Source of the DNA: Bactericera cockerelli
Taxonomy: Eukaryota; Arthropoda; Insecta; Hemiptera; Triozidae
NCBI GenBank assembly: GCA_024516035.1
Contig: CM044957.1
Location: 23,329,570-23,393,569 of the forward strand
Length of the DNA stretch: 64,000 nt
Reading direction: 5' to 3'
Both the position numbers and the translations under genes were made by a program. This document shows positions 43,790 to 54,900 of this stretch, in pieces (position 1 is the stretch's first letter; each line of letters starts with the position of its first letter). The notes under the pieces are model-generated. The model worked only from the letters and a program-made list of their open reading frames with translations. It ran no database searches and had not been told where the DNA came from.

Positions 43790-44654
43790 AGGACTTGCAG
43801 CCATACAGGCGCGTAGATTCAAAAAAAAGCCAGGCACGCGGCGGAATAATAATAATACTCTCTAGTGGAAGGTAACCTAGCAATGTTAATGCGCAAAAGC
43901 ATTTTTCCACAACTGGTTCCTCTATTAAAGAGATTTTTCCTCCTTCCTGTCCACAGCCTGAAGCCCATTCTGTGTAAAAAAAACCCCTTAATCACGAAAA
44001 AATCAACATTTTTTTTTACTGTTTTGCAGGTATTTTACATTTCATTTGAGTATCACACTTGATGTTTTATCTGTTGTTGGACGTTTTTTTAAATTCTTTA
44101 CCATGTTTTGCACTTGAGAAATGTTTTTTTCAGGATTTTTTTAAGCATTAAATGTGCTTTTCGTTTCAATAAAGACAATAAGATTATTATTTTATACAAT
44201 GCTATGGAGGATGTTCATTTATTTTTGTACCTAAGTAATATACATAAAAGCAAAGATCCTGTTTCCATTACTTTACCCTCACCAATATTGCTAGCATAGG
44301 TAGGTAGATAGGTTATCTTTTTCTGATAAAATGTTCATGTGTGTGTGTATGTGTGGGTGTGGTGTCTTATCAACCACAAAAGGAACCTTCATACAGAATT
44401 AAGCATTATAGGTCTCACTGGTTCCAGACAGCAATCAGTGAGTCAGCCACAAGTCAATAAGTCTTGTGATCTGTGAAGACTTAGGAATAAAATAATGTTT
44501 TAAGGCAGGTGTTCAAGAGTATGTCTGGTGCAACAACCTCTTCACGTTTGTGGGTATCACAAATGTTTCATTTTCATTTCTATGCTGAGCTCTACAGGAC
44601 TCAATCAAATTTGCATTTCATTTTTATCAACCGATTGTTCCCTCAACATCTTCT
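43790..44654. other. Region 3' of MRPL21, nothing named
   Basis: Mostly AT-rich, with a GT microsatellite near 44338-44360. It includes whatever 3' UTR the minus-strand MRPL21 gene has. No convincing poly(A) signal could be assigned. Confidence 0.4.
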
Positions 44655-45034
44655 CTATACCCTAATTTGGGCAACAATTTCTACATCATTTATCCTGATC
44701 ATTGTCAACTGAGTACAAAAAATCTCAACCTCATATGACGTTTTCTGGGGGTTTTTCTAAAGTTAGTTTTTTAGTATGAGAGAGATCCTTCTCTATGATG
44801 GTACCAGTTACATTAACAAGACCTGGAGACAGTAGAGGTCTGCCTACTAAAGTGAAGTCTGCACCACCAACCAGTAAAACTTTTTCAAATTTAATCTTGT
44901 CACCATTCAGAGGAGAAAAGCTGTTATTATCCACAATGATGATATCATCTGGGGTCACTTTGGTTTGTCTTCCAGAGATGTGAACAATTGCAAACAGCCT
45001 TACCTTGCTCATTTCTGGTAATTTGATTATTAAC
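44655..45034 (-). CDS. MRPL21: Mitochondrial ribosomal protein bL21m, C-terminal exon (frame-broken)
   Basis: Encodes the core of bL21m, a large-subunit protein of the mitochondrial ribosome made in the cytosol and imported. The minus-strand acceptor TTTTCAG precedes 45034. The pieces in order are EVNNQITRNEQG, then RLFAIVHISGRQTKVTPDDI … KVLLVGGADFTLVGRPLLSP … VIEK-type (GTIIEKDLSHTKKL), then FRKTPRKRHMRLRFF, then QLTMIRINDVEI ending at the stop 44655-44657. They follow family order, including the conserved 'G-R-Q-x-K-V-T', 'F-x-K-V-L-L-V-G … F-T-L-x-G-x-P' and terminal 'T-M-x-R-I-N' motifs. Three frame breaks within 380 bases separate them. Either the consensus is faulty or this is a decayed gene. 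The retained intron argues against a processed pseudogene. Confidence 0.75.
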
Positions 45035-45301
45035 CTGAAAATAGAGACCATATATCATTAATTGATTTTATTCACCAGGTTCCTCTTGTTATTATCCAAG
45101 AGCCATTTCAGAGCTGATTTTTATGAGACTTTAGCAGAATGGTTGGAATGATATAATTTGATATATAAAAAAATGATTGAGCCTGAAAATTTGGATGTTT
45201 TTTCTATTTCAAAGTACTTAAAATGAACTACAGCTTTAATCATAACCATAGATCTGTGACAAATGTTTGTTTTTGTTGGTTAGGTTAGGTGATGGTCTTA
45301 G

Positions 45302-45511
45302 CATAGCGTGTAGCTTTAAGTAGTGTGGAAACGAACCCCAATTGTATGGAAACGCCACATATTTTTCCTCGCGGTCTATTTATGCTTATGTTTACATTTG
45401 ATACGGGGTGAGGGACGAGGAGAGGAGACTCCTTTGCGATACTAGCGCTGAGGACGCCACGATGTAGGCCAGCGGGGGGTGGTTTCCACACTTCTTAATT
45501 CTACACGCTAT
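45302..45511. mobile_element. 210-bp MITE with 8-bp target duplication
   Basis: It begins CATAGCGTGTAGCTTTAAGT and ends with the complement (…CTACACGCTATG), with inverted ends of about 30 bp that include GTGTGGAAAC. It is flanked by perfect GGTCTTAG duplications at 45294-45301 and 45512-45519. An 8-bp duplication points to the hAT or P superfamily. Located in an MRPL21 intron. Confidence 0.85.
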
Positions 45512-45597
45512 GGTCTTAGTTTAGGTTTGACAGATTGAACATTACTGCAGGGTTAGACATATTATAGACAGCTTAACAAAACACAACAAATCTTTTT

Positions 45598-45869
45598 TTT
45601 TTTTTTTTTTTTTTTTTTAAGTGGGGTTTTTAACTTCGCTTTCAACTGCCATGGTCTATCACACGGGGGTTTTACCCTCCATTCGCAGGAAACTCACAAA
45701 CCTGCTACTCACATTGACCTCACCCAGCCATGGTGGGGGCCGGGAAAAGCCAGCGTCACGAGAATTAGAATTTGAATGGTCACCCATCCAAGTCTTAACC
45801 TCGCTGGATGTCGCTTAACTTCGGTGTTCTGAAGGGAACCGGTGTATTCAACATGCTATCGACGCTGGC
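45598..45869 (-). repeat. 5S-rRNA-derived SINE, clean copy
   Basis: Poly(A) tail as the T run to 45619, body, and the 5S-like head on the minus strand near 45785-45869 (complement contains CACCGAAGTTAAGCGACATC and GACTTGGATGGGTGACC). The flanking CAAATCTTTTTT is repeated on both sides (about 45586 and 45871). This is the best reference copy for judging the distorted ones. Confidence 0.9.
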
Positions 45870-46228
45870 ACAAATCTTTTTTATCATTTGAGTAATTTAA
45901 ATAGTGAAATATTTAATCCTTTAAGGCTAAATTTTTTTTTTTTGTTATTGTTTCAAACCATTCTGTAAAGGGTTTTTCATAAGAATGGGTCCAGAAATGG
46001 TTCTTCTGGGGTCCATTGTGATAAAAACACAATGGACCTCAGAAATGACCCTTGCATAAAAACATGATGGACCCAATGTTTCTTACATTTGATTTTTTAC
46101 GATTTCACACAGTGCCTTTTGTTTTAGTAAAAAAAAACTATTGACTAAAATATTTTTCTATCTCTCACCATATTTTATAACTTCCATATCTTCAGTTCAT
46201 TTCTATTACTGACCCTTTGTCAGTTCTA

Positions 46229-46560
46229 TCTTATATTATAAAATTAGATGTGTGTTTGTTTTTCAATGTGTGTATGTGTCCTTCTTTATCTTGAGAACCA
46301 CAAGTCAGATTGAGCTAAAATTTTGCAAGGTTACTAATGACCTGCTCAGTATAGTTATGCAATATCTAAGAAGTCCTCTTGCCAAAAGTTGAGCTTTTAA
46401 ATGAGTCATCTCACAAAGTACTAGTCTGATTAAGCTGAAATTAGGTATGGTTCCTAATGACAGTGTAAAAGAGCTATCAAAATGTCAATTTTTTTTTAAA
46501 AGTTGAGCTTTTTTCACACCTTGGCCATCCCAATATATTCCTGGAATGGGAATTCCTTGA
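46229..46560 (+). mobile_element. Helitron-like element, 5' end only assigned
   Basis: TCTTATATTATAAAATTAGA after an A, then GTGTGT and 'TCTTTATCTTGAGAACCACA'. Same family as 41133-41399. The 3' CTRR end could not be placed with confidence, so the right boundary is approximate. Confidence 0.45.
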
Positions 46561-46639
46561 ACTAAACCTGTTTACATTTTCAACCTTTTGCACATGTTTT
46601 TTTTTATCTTGTGTACTACAAAAGAAGTATCAATTAATT

Positions 46640-46985
46640 TGACCGTTTTTTATTATTGTTTTTATCTTTTGCAAATTAGTTCTTATTCTTTGTAAAAAAA
46701 AAACTAAAACAAATAACAAAAAGGAGACCTTTGAGAGGCCAATAGAAAAAAATGATGTTTTTTTCTTAGAAATGTTTTTACTGTACTATTTTGCAATTAT
46801 CTTTAGTTCAACCTTTTGTGTCACAACATAGAGGAGAATATATAATCAGTACATGTATGGGTATTTGATGGCCATAATTATGAAGTGAGAAAAGGTTATA
46901 TTATAAATTTAACTACCAATACAAAACTACCTTTCACCAGCACGGTGAATGTCCTGCACAGTATGCACTAGCCACAATGCAGCTA
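46640..46985. repeat. Dispersed non-coding repeat
   Basis: Shares 'GCAAATTAG', 'AACATAGAG' and 'TATGAAGTGAGA' blocks in order with 60.98-61.17 kb, and partly with 30.70-30.86 kb. No coding potential; class unknown. Confidence 0.45.
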
Positions 46986-46996
46986 TTGTTTATAAC

Positions 46997-47290
46997 AGGG
47001 TGTTCAAAAAGTCCCACCCCACCTTAGTATCTCAAGAACGGCTGATGATATAGAAAAACACAAAAACCCTATTTCTAATTTTTTGGAGGATTAAGTTTTC
47101 AGCAAAAAAAATGACTACACTACACCAGTCAGGCTAGGGGCCCAGACTAACTTAAAAATCTTGTATGAAATGGTATCTCTTGTGGCATATTGTTTTTAAA
47201 GCCTCATTAAAAGAAGTCCATTGCAACAAATTTCAGTGAGAAATGACATACTGTTCTCCAGTTACAGTGTTGGCCGTCCTTGAACAAACC
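46997..47290. mobile_element. Element B, single-arm copy
   Basis: CAGGGTGTTCAAAAAGTCCC followed by the same arm as 11140-11440 in order ('TATCTCAAGAACGG', 'CATTGCAACAAATTTCAGTG', 'TGTTGGCCGTCC'). The opposite arm is absent, so this is a truncated or solo-arm derivative. Confidence 0.7.
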
Positions 47291-48085
47291 CCAGAATCAA
47301 TCACATTATGTACTTGAAAAAATCATCAGAGGCATGCCCTAAGTTGTGGAATGACATCCTGACTCATGGCTTTCTGGTGCAAATTAAGGTACTTTGGTGG
47401 ATAATCAAGAGCCCTATTTTTCTTTCTAACCAAAGTTAACCAAACGGGAATAAAATGAACCAAACTGGAAGCAAGTCATTTTTCTTTTGGAAGAGGAAAA
47501 ATTTCCACCTCCAAAATTAACCAAAGTGGTAGTAGAAAATTCTTGCTTCCAGTTCTTCTATAGGTTAAGTACATTGTTTATCTTTGAAAGGAACCAAATG
47601 CATTTTTCTTTTTACGAATGACCTTGGAATAAAATGGAAATATTTGGAAGAAACCTAACCAGGAAAATTTTTTTTGGTTAGAAAGAAAAATACGACTAAG
47701 GTTTCCTGCATAGTCCTCTAGCTTACCCAGGGTTGAGTATTCTATCAAGCGGCATAGCCTTCTCCCTGCTGTGGACTACCATCCAGACTTGAGGCTTTTC
47801 TTGTGCAATGAAATTGAGATATTTTTATACAAGCTGGGATACAGGTCCTGTTTGGCAGCCCTTGGCTTCTGACATGACTCTGGAGATTTTTTGGAAAATG
47901 GACATTTGGATAGCACATAATTATTCTGAGCCAGCCATTGGTAACCATACAAAATTTCAGCTCAATTCCAACTTGCAGTTCTCAAGTAAATAAACATACA
48001 CAGACAAAAAAATCCATTTTATAATATAAGATAAATTTAATATGCCCTAAGATTAAAGATAAACTCAAGTTATCTTAACTCTCAC
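47290..48085. other. MRPL21 intron sequence with an inverted Helitron-like end
   Basis: About 47925-48030 is the inverted 5' part of the Helitron-like family (complement starts TCTTATATTATAAAATGG after an A). About 47400-47690 contains purine-rich sequence with the repeated 'AACCAAA' theme. No exon recognised. Confidence 0.45.
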
Positions 48086-48250
48086 CTCTGATATGATGTC
48101 TAGTGTTAGTTTCTTTTTCTTCATCAGCATCAAGCACTGTTTCCTGACAGGATCTTGGTCTTTCAACTTTGGAGAAAGGGGTAGAAACTGTACCAAGAGC
48201 TACAGCAGTGGAATGGCATGGTAGAAATTGAGTACAGAAGATGATAATGT
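48086..48250 (-). CDS. MRPL21: bL21m, probable upstream exon
   Basis: On the minus strand an open stretch reads VLDADEEKETN and, one frame over, KLTLDIISE up to a GTGAG donor (48081-48085). KLTLDIISE joins in phase to VNNQITRNEQG at the start of the next exon. An acidic stretch followed by '(V/I)-(V/I)-S-x-V-N' just before the bL21m core is normal for the family, so this is likely the preceding exon with one frame break. Its 5' boundary and the exon with the mitochondrial targeting sequence were not found. Confidence 0.55.
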
Positions 48251-48561
48251 TGAAGTCCTCGTGAAGCTCCTTGATAAAACTTGGCATAATGATCTAGGGA
48301 TCATTCTAGTGAATAGATGGGTAATTAGGAAATCGAACAATAATAGCACAGGACAACAGGTTTCACTTCAGTTTTTTGCTTTCTTATCAGTATCAGAAAC
48401 AGTTATCAAGAAGGCTCGAAACTCTATAGAAATAAACAACGATTTGTAGCAACGAATTTGATTTTTCAACAGGGTTCAACAAAAGACCATGAACATTGGT
48501 TAGGAAAAAATCCCACGATTATTTTATTTTTATAATTATAAAAAATCACTTTTTCCCATCC

Positions 48562-48574
48562 CGTGAACTAATGA

Positions 48575-48612
<38 letters not shown>
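48562..48612 (+). repeat. (CA)n microsatellite
   Basis: About 50 bases of CA with small interruptions. Confidence 0.9.
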
Positions 48613-48614
<2 letters not shown>

Positions 48615-48654
48615 AACACACACAGAGAGAATGTGTCGAAAAACTTGAATATTT

Positions 48655-48994
48655 TGTCCTTACCCGGCGTAGCTCAAGAATGGCTCATCAGAATTTTACG
48701 ATCGATATGTCAAGTGAAAGCTCAGACCCTTGCCTAAAATGTTTTCTTACTTTGAGTTGGTAGGTCGTCACTGTAAATTTTGAGAAAAAATGTCATTTAG
48801 GTCAAAAACGTGAAATTTTTAGGGGGTAAATTTTTTTTCCCTTGCCTGGCTAGCTCAAAAACGGCTCATCAGAAATTCGCGATCGATATGTCAATTGAAA
48901 GCTCAAACCCTTGCCTAAAACTTTCTTGCTTTGAGTTGATAGGTCGTCGCGAAAAAATTCGAGAAATAATGTCATTTAGGTGGAAAAACGTAAA
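48655..48994 (+). repeat. Two direct copies of a ~165-bp dispersed repeat
   Basis: Units at about 48655-48820 and 48836-48994 share 'GCTCATCAG', 'GATCGATATGTCAA', 'GAAAGCTCA', 'CCCTTGCCTAAAA' and 'TTGAGTTG' in order. Inverted relatives at about 52.44-52.54 and 36.98-37.10 kb show this is a dispersed repeat and not only a local duplication. Confidence 0.7.
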
Positions 48995-49236
48995 AAAAAG
49001 GATCTGTTCAACTGTCCAGCAAATCACACCAACCTATCTGCTGTTGATGAGATCAACCATAGATTCCATGGTACAATCCTGTCTAGTTGTTAAATTTATG
49101 GATTTTTCCAATCCGGAGAGAATTTAAAGAAGAGTACAGTTCTGTTTTCATTGCTATGTTGTATTAGCAAAAACAAAAAAACGCTTGCATACGAGTCTGC
49201 AACCATTGGGACATTTTCATTTATAATAAAAAAAAA

Positions 49237-49360
49237 ATTCCTGCCCCGCTGGGAATCGAACCCAGGTCACCATGCGTACAATGCCTAGCGCGCTAACTCA
49301 CTCTGCCACGGTGACTACTGATATGACCATGCAGTTGAAAGCGATGTTAAATTTTTTGTT
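49237..49360 (-). repeat. tRNA-derived SINE between 39-bp direct repeats
   Basis: On the minus strand the head GTGGCAGAGTGAGTTAGCGC and B box GGTTCGATTCC match the 5.49- and 63.75-kb copies. It is flanked by near-identical segments starting CGCTTGCATAC at about 49173 and 49370. Confidence 0.75.
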
Positions 49361-49557
49361 TAAAAAAAACGCTTGCATACAAGTCCTGCAACCATTTGGG
49401 ACATTTTCATCTTTACTATTCAAGGTCCAAAACCCAAACTGACCAAATTTCGTATTGTGCGCATGACACATACCTTCTCTCTTCTCTCCCTCAACAATTC
49501 AATACTTCGCCATTGTGCGCATGACACACACTTTCCCTCTTCTCTCCCTTTACAATT

Positions 49558-49997
49558 CAATATTTCGTTACATAATATCGTTACATAATATCGTTACATA
49601 ATTTCGTTACATAATTTCGTCACATAATTTTGGTTATGTGCCAGAGCAAAGACATGAAAATGTCAATTTAATATTTCGTTACATAATTTCGTCACATAAT
49701 TTCGTTACATAATTTCGTCACATAATTTCGTTACATAATTTTGGTTTTTGTGCCAGAGCAAAGACATGAAAATGTCAATTTAATATTTCGTTACATAATT
49801 TCGTTACATAATTTCGTCACATAATTTCGTTACATAATTTCGTTACATAATATCGTTACATAATATCGTTACATAATATCGTTACATAATATCGTTACAT
49901 AATATCGTTACATAATTTCGTTACATAATATCGTTACATAATATCGTTACATAATATCGTTACATAATTTCGTCACATAATTTTGGTTATGTGCCAG
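49558..49997 (+). repeat. 13-bp minisatellite with higher-order units
   Basis: Tandem 13-mers of type T(T/A)TCGT(T/C)ACATAA, more than 20 units. They are interrupted three times by a longer insert (TTTTGG…TGTGCCAGAGCAAAGACATG then AAATGTCAA). The variants (TTTCGTT, TATCGTT, TTTCGTC) are grouped in blocks, so expansion occurred in steps. It lies between the divergent MRPL21 and MED14 genes. Confidence 0.9.
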
Positions 49998-50659
49998 AGC
50001 AAAGACATGAAATGTCAAAAAAAATGTGTCGCCCATCCAATTTTTAGGACTCGCCATTTTCCCCGCGCTGGCGCCTTAGTTGGAATATAATAAAATGTCT
50101 CTTCCGATTTCTGGTGCTAAATACCTACTGTTTTAACCCCTTTCAGGCGGGACTCGAATTTTGAATCATTTGGTATATTATCTCAAAATAGAACGTAGAA
50201 GTGGGATTATAATTTTATTGTAGTTAAAAATTCTCTTAAACTTTGGTATTAATCCCTTTTCGTTGGTGACTTCAGCACGAGAGGTACAAGATTTCGGCCC
50301 ACCCTGTAGAATTTTCGAAATATTTTTTCAGCAACTTTGGGTAGTTTTAGGGACATTATTTTTAATTTTTTAAAATCTAAACAGTCAGTTTTCATCAGTT
50401 ATTCAGTTTCAGTTTTGAGTTATGGTTATCTATTTCTCCAGGGAGTCCAGGGTCCAGTCCAGAAGCCAGTACTGTATTACTGCTGGGTCTATTTGAATAT
50501 TTCTTATTACCAATTTTACCATAGCCCATATTGTTGAGCTTTAATTTTTTGCAGGATAAGCAGCACTACCAAGGAAATGTAACCAAATAGTTCCCTGATA
50601 CATTGTAGTATTATGAACATTTTATGTTTTTGAATCCCTTCATAATTTTTACCGAAGCA
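49998..50659 (+). promoter_or_regulatory. Presumed 5' region and UTR of MED14
   Basis: No core promoter motif is certain. A short GC-richer stretch lies at about 50045-50080. A TTTTTTGCAG acceptor-like site ends at 50554, so 50555-50659 may be the 5' UTR part of the first coding exon, with a non-coding exon further upstream. MRPL21 is transcribed away on the other side. Confidence 0.35.
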
Positions 50660-50814
50660 ATGGCACCAACACCTTTGGAAGGAAACCAGACTCCTGTGAG
50701 CAATGGAGCAGTTCAGATGGAGGGAGCTAGAGGGGGCCCCCCATTTCCCTGGGTCTTCTTATTGAGTTCATTGAAACAGAGAACATATCATGAATTGACA
50801 GTCTTGGCTGAACT
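50660..50814 (+). CDS. MED14: Mediator complex subunit 14, coding exon 1
   Basis: Start exon of MED14, the long backbone subunit that links the head, middle and tail modules of Mediator and thereby couples transcription factors to RNA polymerase II in the nucleus. The ATG at 50660 opens MAPTPLEGNQTPVSNG, followed by PFPWVFLLSSLKQRTYHELT and the start of LAELL; the donor GTAAGT is at 50815. In the family the conserved region starts with 'L-L-x-x-L-x-x-(R/K)-T-Y-H-(D/E)-L', as here, after a variable Pro/Gly-rich N-terminus. The LAELL at the splice junction corresponds to the LxxLL motif described for MED14. Codons 1-51 plus two bases. The gene continues through at least ten exons to 62572. Confidence 0.92.
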
Positions 50815-51845
50815 GTAAGTAATGCTCACATACTTCAACATATATTATTTTAAAAGATTTTGTTCCATTCCCATTGGTAAATTTGTAAACTAGTTTAAAC
50901 TGATCAGAGCTCACCCCCTAACATCTTTTTAACAGTTTTACAACAAGATTATTTGAGATAGGAGTTTTTATTCTGCATTCCATGGAAATTTACAAGCCAA
51001 ACAACCATAACTATTAATCTCACCTTGCCTGAGTGGGCCAGCTGAAGAATTATGAAAATTGAGTTCAGTGGGTGGGAGTTGCTTAACTTCAGTGAACCGG
51101 CAAAAAATATGTGCTAGAAAAGCAACAGAAACTGTGCTATACTATGCTACCCACAGAATTGGTGAAAAGGCTCTTTACTCATTGCATAAGCAGCCCTTTT
51201 AACCTTATAACCTCAGGAAACCGGGCTCAATTGAATCAATTTCAGCTGTCTATCACATATGATGCACAGGTTTCCTGTGATTATTAATAATTTTTTATTT
51301 AAATAGGAGTCTGTGTCTTATCACATGTGATACCCTAATAAGGAATCCTCTAAGCATGCAAATTTTGTTTTATTGTCTATCACATTTTGATAACCAGCCT
51401 TCAAGGTAAGGATAACCCTGTTTATCATATCTGATAACCAGGTACCCAGAAAACATACGGTGTATCTCATATAATTAAAAAACTGAAGAAAATCTGTTAA
51501 ACAATTTTGGAGATACAAGTAATATAGTTTAAAATCTCAAAATTGCCAAGTTTATTCATTGTGAACCAATCATATGGAAGTATTGTGTCCATAATTGGCA
51601 GTGTACTTTTTAACCCATCAGTGAGTTTTAATGAAAGGTCCCAAGTCCTCATACTTGATATGATAATAGAATCTGTGTGAGGTTTACAGTTACAGAACTA
51701 ATAGTTATATTGTTCCAACTTTAAAGTAGACATTTGATTTCTTAAAGACTGGATTCTAACACTTCAAGGAAAATGCTTATACGTAATACTAAACAGATAC
51801 TGGGCATTATGAGTTCCTGAATATATAGATCTCTCATTGTTTCAG

Positions 51846-51978
51846 GTTGCCAAGGAAAACCGATATGGAGAGAAAAATTGAAATCTATAACTTCTCTGCT
51901 AGAACTCGACAGTTGTTTGTTCGACTTCTTGCATTAGTAAAATGGGCAAACAGTGCTTCCAAAGTTGACAAGTCATCT
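51846..51978 (+). CDS. MED14: MED14 coding exon 2
   Basis: Acceptor TTTCAG to 51845, donor GTAAGT at 51979. Codons about 52-96: LPRKTDMERKIEIYNFSART then RQLFVRLLALVKWANSA. This is the most conserved segment of MED14 ('R-K-x-D-x-E-R-K-I-E-I … R-Q-x-F-V-R-L-L-A-L-V-K-W'), within the N-terminal Med14 domain that contacts the middle module. Phase fits both neighbours. Confidence 0.95.
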
Positions 51979-52557
51979 GTAAGTAAATTATCTATTCACC
52001 CTAAACATGAATTGAATTATTTTGTACATAATTTCTGTTAAATTTTTAATGGGAAAGATTGTTTTCTAGAAGTTATTTTTAACAAAGTTTCACTCATCCT
52101 ACTGAAACCTTTGGGCCTATAGATAGTTTCTGCTTCTTAGATATTCTTGGTTTAACTTTATCCTCACATTCTAACTTATAATTCTTGTGGAATAAGCTGT
52201 TTCTGAAGGAGTTGTAAAAAAAGTTTTTCTGTAACAACTGTCTGTATGTATGTATGTTCTTTATACAATTCCATACTGTTTGACCTAGAAACTTGAAATT
52301 ATTCACATATGTCAGTTTGGATCAGGGAATCCTTTTAGGCTAGGTTATATCCCTCTAGGGTTAAGCTGCATGGATTAAGGACAAAAAATGGATGGGTGAC
52401 AAAAAAAATTCACTTTTTTCAACCTAATTCACATTTTTTTCTAGAAAATTGGTATCAACTCAAAGCACAAAAGTTTTAGGCGAGGGTTTGAGCTTTTATT
52501 TGACAAATCTATTACGAAATTTCTTATGAGCCATTCTTAAACTTTTTTTTATTTTTA

Positions 52558-52591
<34 letters not shown>

Positions 52592-53130
52592 GAGGGGAAA
52601 AAATTTCCAAGGAAACAGTGAACCCGATACGCAAATAGCAGACAAAACCAAACCCAAGAGCAAGGACCACAGAGTATAAATACTGTATAGTGATATGTAT
52701 CTACACCCCCAAGTCCCAGCCATTGAGAAAGGCCCTACCACCTATGAGATCGGGAGAATGGGATTTGGCAAACCCACTAAAAACAACCCCTCGTTGAACG
52801 AAGGTAGAAAATCTGGGAACTATAATATTGCATCCAGATTCAAGCCATTCTTGAACTACGCCAATAAATATTCTCGTTTTGTGTGTGCGTGTGCGTGCGT
52901 GCGTGCGTGTGTGCGTGCGGTGTGTGTGTGTGGGTCTGTGTGAGTGCTAGTAGTTTCTAATTAAAGATTCCTTCTTTGTATTTTTGGTACCTGATGAACA
53001 CGTGATAATTTTACTCACAAATTTCTTACACATTCGATAAAGAATTTCTAAGGAAGGTTTACTATTGTCTGTGATATATTCCTTTGATATTGTCCCCAAC
53101 TATATTTATTTGTTTATTATTAAATTTCAG

Positions 53131-53304
53131 AGAATCATGGCTTTTTTGGATAAGCAGTCAATGTTATTTGTTGACACAGCAGACATGCTAGCCAGAGTTG
53201 CAAGGGAGACAGTTGTGCATGCTAGGCTACCTAACTTTCACATCCCAGCTGCTGTTGAAGTCCTCACCACAGGCTCATACTCTAGACTTCCTGCATGCAT
53301 ACGG
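53131..53304 (+). CDS. MED14: MED14 coding exon 3
   Basis: Acceptor TTTCAG to 53130, donor GTAATA at 53305 (a weaker donor). Exactly 58 codons (about 97-154), including [20 protein letters not shown] and then [20 protein letters not shown] plus TTGSY. The 'F-V-D-T-A-D-x-L … H-A-R-L-P-x-F-x-I-P … V-L-T-T-G-S-Y-x-R-L-P-x-C-I' pattern is conserved from insects to vertebrates. No frame break. Confidence 0.95.
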
Positions 53305-54143
53305 GTAATAAAATCATGAGGATTTTCGTTAGGAAAAACCCTGTTTTAAAAAATCATTTTGGTGTTATTTTCAGTAAACATTTTTTTTTCTTCTAGTACC
53401 TATAAGGCTATAAGGTATGGATGGATATTATATTTTTCGGTCGGTTTTTTCGAAATTGAGCTGATAACATTTTTGGACGAATTTGACTCCTCTGATTTCA
53501 ACAAAACAGTCTTTATCAAATGGTCCATTCGTTGTGTGAGTGTGTGTGTGTGTGTGGTGTGTGTGTATTTTTTTTTGCTATACTCGAGAACCATAACTTC
53601 CAAAAATGTAATAGAAAGTCGTGTGATGTTCACACCAGTTTATTTTTTTTAGTAAAGATTAGTACACTACCATACCTACCTTGACATTTCATTAAAAGAA
53701 AAACCAACCTCCATAAATGGAATACTATTAGAAATCTGGCAGCACTCACTCATGGGGACTTTGTGAATTTCAAATATGGACTAGATTTTCAAATCTTTTC
53801 TATGTTCAATAAAATTGTAGTTGTGGCCGCGGTTGGGTTCATATTAGGTATTTTTCCCAATGTCTCCTGAATGTTCCATGTGGTGTGCAGCATATGGTGG
53901 ACGGAATTCTAAGGGCAAAATTAATAGACAAATTCTATATATCACAAATCATTTCCCCAAGAGTCGGTTTTCCCTATGTTACACAGTACGCAATCCGAGA
54001 CTTAGGGCCACAGAGGTATTACAAAAACGTCTATTAATTCCGCCCTAATAAGTAATTACTGAAAATTGCAACTTTTCAAATGATAAAAATATCTTCTAAT
54101 GAAAAAAAGAGAAAGAAAATAATATAATTTTTAATTTTTACAG

Positions 54144-54269
54144 GAGAGAATTGTTCCTCCTGATCCAATTACACCTGCAGAGAGAAGAAGCACATTGCAG
54201 CGTTTGAATCAAGTTATCCAGCATAGACTTGTCACTGGCAATTTGTTACCACAGATGAGAAACTTGAAG
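54144..54269 (+). CDS. MED14: MED14 coding exon 4
   Basis: Acceptor TTTACAG to 54143, donor GTACAA at 54270. Forty-two codons (about 155-196): ERIVPPDPITPAERRSTLQR then LNQVIQHRLVTGNLLPQM. 'P-P-D-P-I-T … L-x-Q-L-N-Q-(V/I)-(I/L)-x-H-R-L-V-T' matches the family. Frame intact and phase 0 at both ends. Confidence 0.95.
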
Positions 54270-54900
54270 GTACAATAGCCACTGTGTTTTCATGCTTAAA
54301 TTATTTTAGTCTGACATCGGAACAATTATTAGGGAGTAGAACTACAAAACCCTGAAATCGGTCAAAAATCCCAAATGGGAGGACAACTTGTCATGTCCCC
54401 GCAACCTCTAGATTACCACACGGACGCGACGCCATGACCACAGAGCTACCGGACAGACTCCCAAAAGTGATAGTTTTGAAAAAGGTTAGGACATAGGAGG
54501 TCTAAAGTCGGAATCCCACTGATTGTAACATTTTTTTTAAACGTTTTTTTTTTCTCAATTATTAATGCTACGAGTATGAGGATCAGAGGAACTCGGAGAA
54601 GAATTCGTGGTGTTGGTTGTGAAGATGGGACAGGAGTCTTTGACGTAGCCGAAATATGATTGTAAAGAGTATTTTTATTTAATAATAATAATGTTCGGGG
54701 TACACTCATACTTGGCTACCATTGTTCACAATGACGCCACCCTATGATGATGATTAAAAGTGGGATGAATGACATTCATATCAATGGGTTTGTGCAAAGT
54801 ACACATTATTTCTCATTTAAGACCTACAAAGATAACAACAACAACAACAAACAAATCAAATGTCATAGAATTTGATGAATTTTTATCTTTTGTAATTTAG

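Noticed and set aside
44731..44760. Stop at 44731 as the true end of bL21m
   Set aside because: Family-typical C-terminal blocks (RKRHMRLRFF and TMIRIN) follow in other frames up to a stop at 44655, so the early stop is the result of a frame break.
49558..49997. CRISPR-like array
   Set aside because: Units are 13-bp head-to-tail without unique spacers, there are no cas genes, and the genome is eukaryotic. It is a minisatellite.
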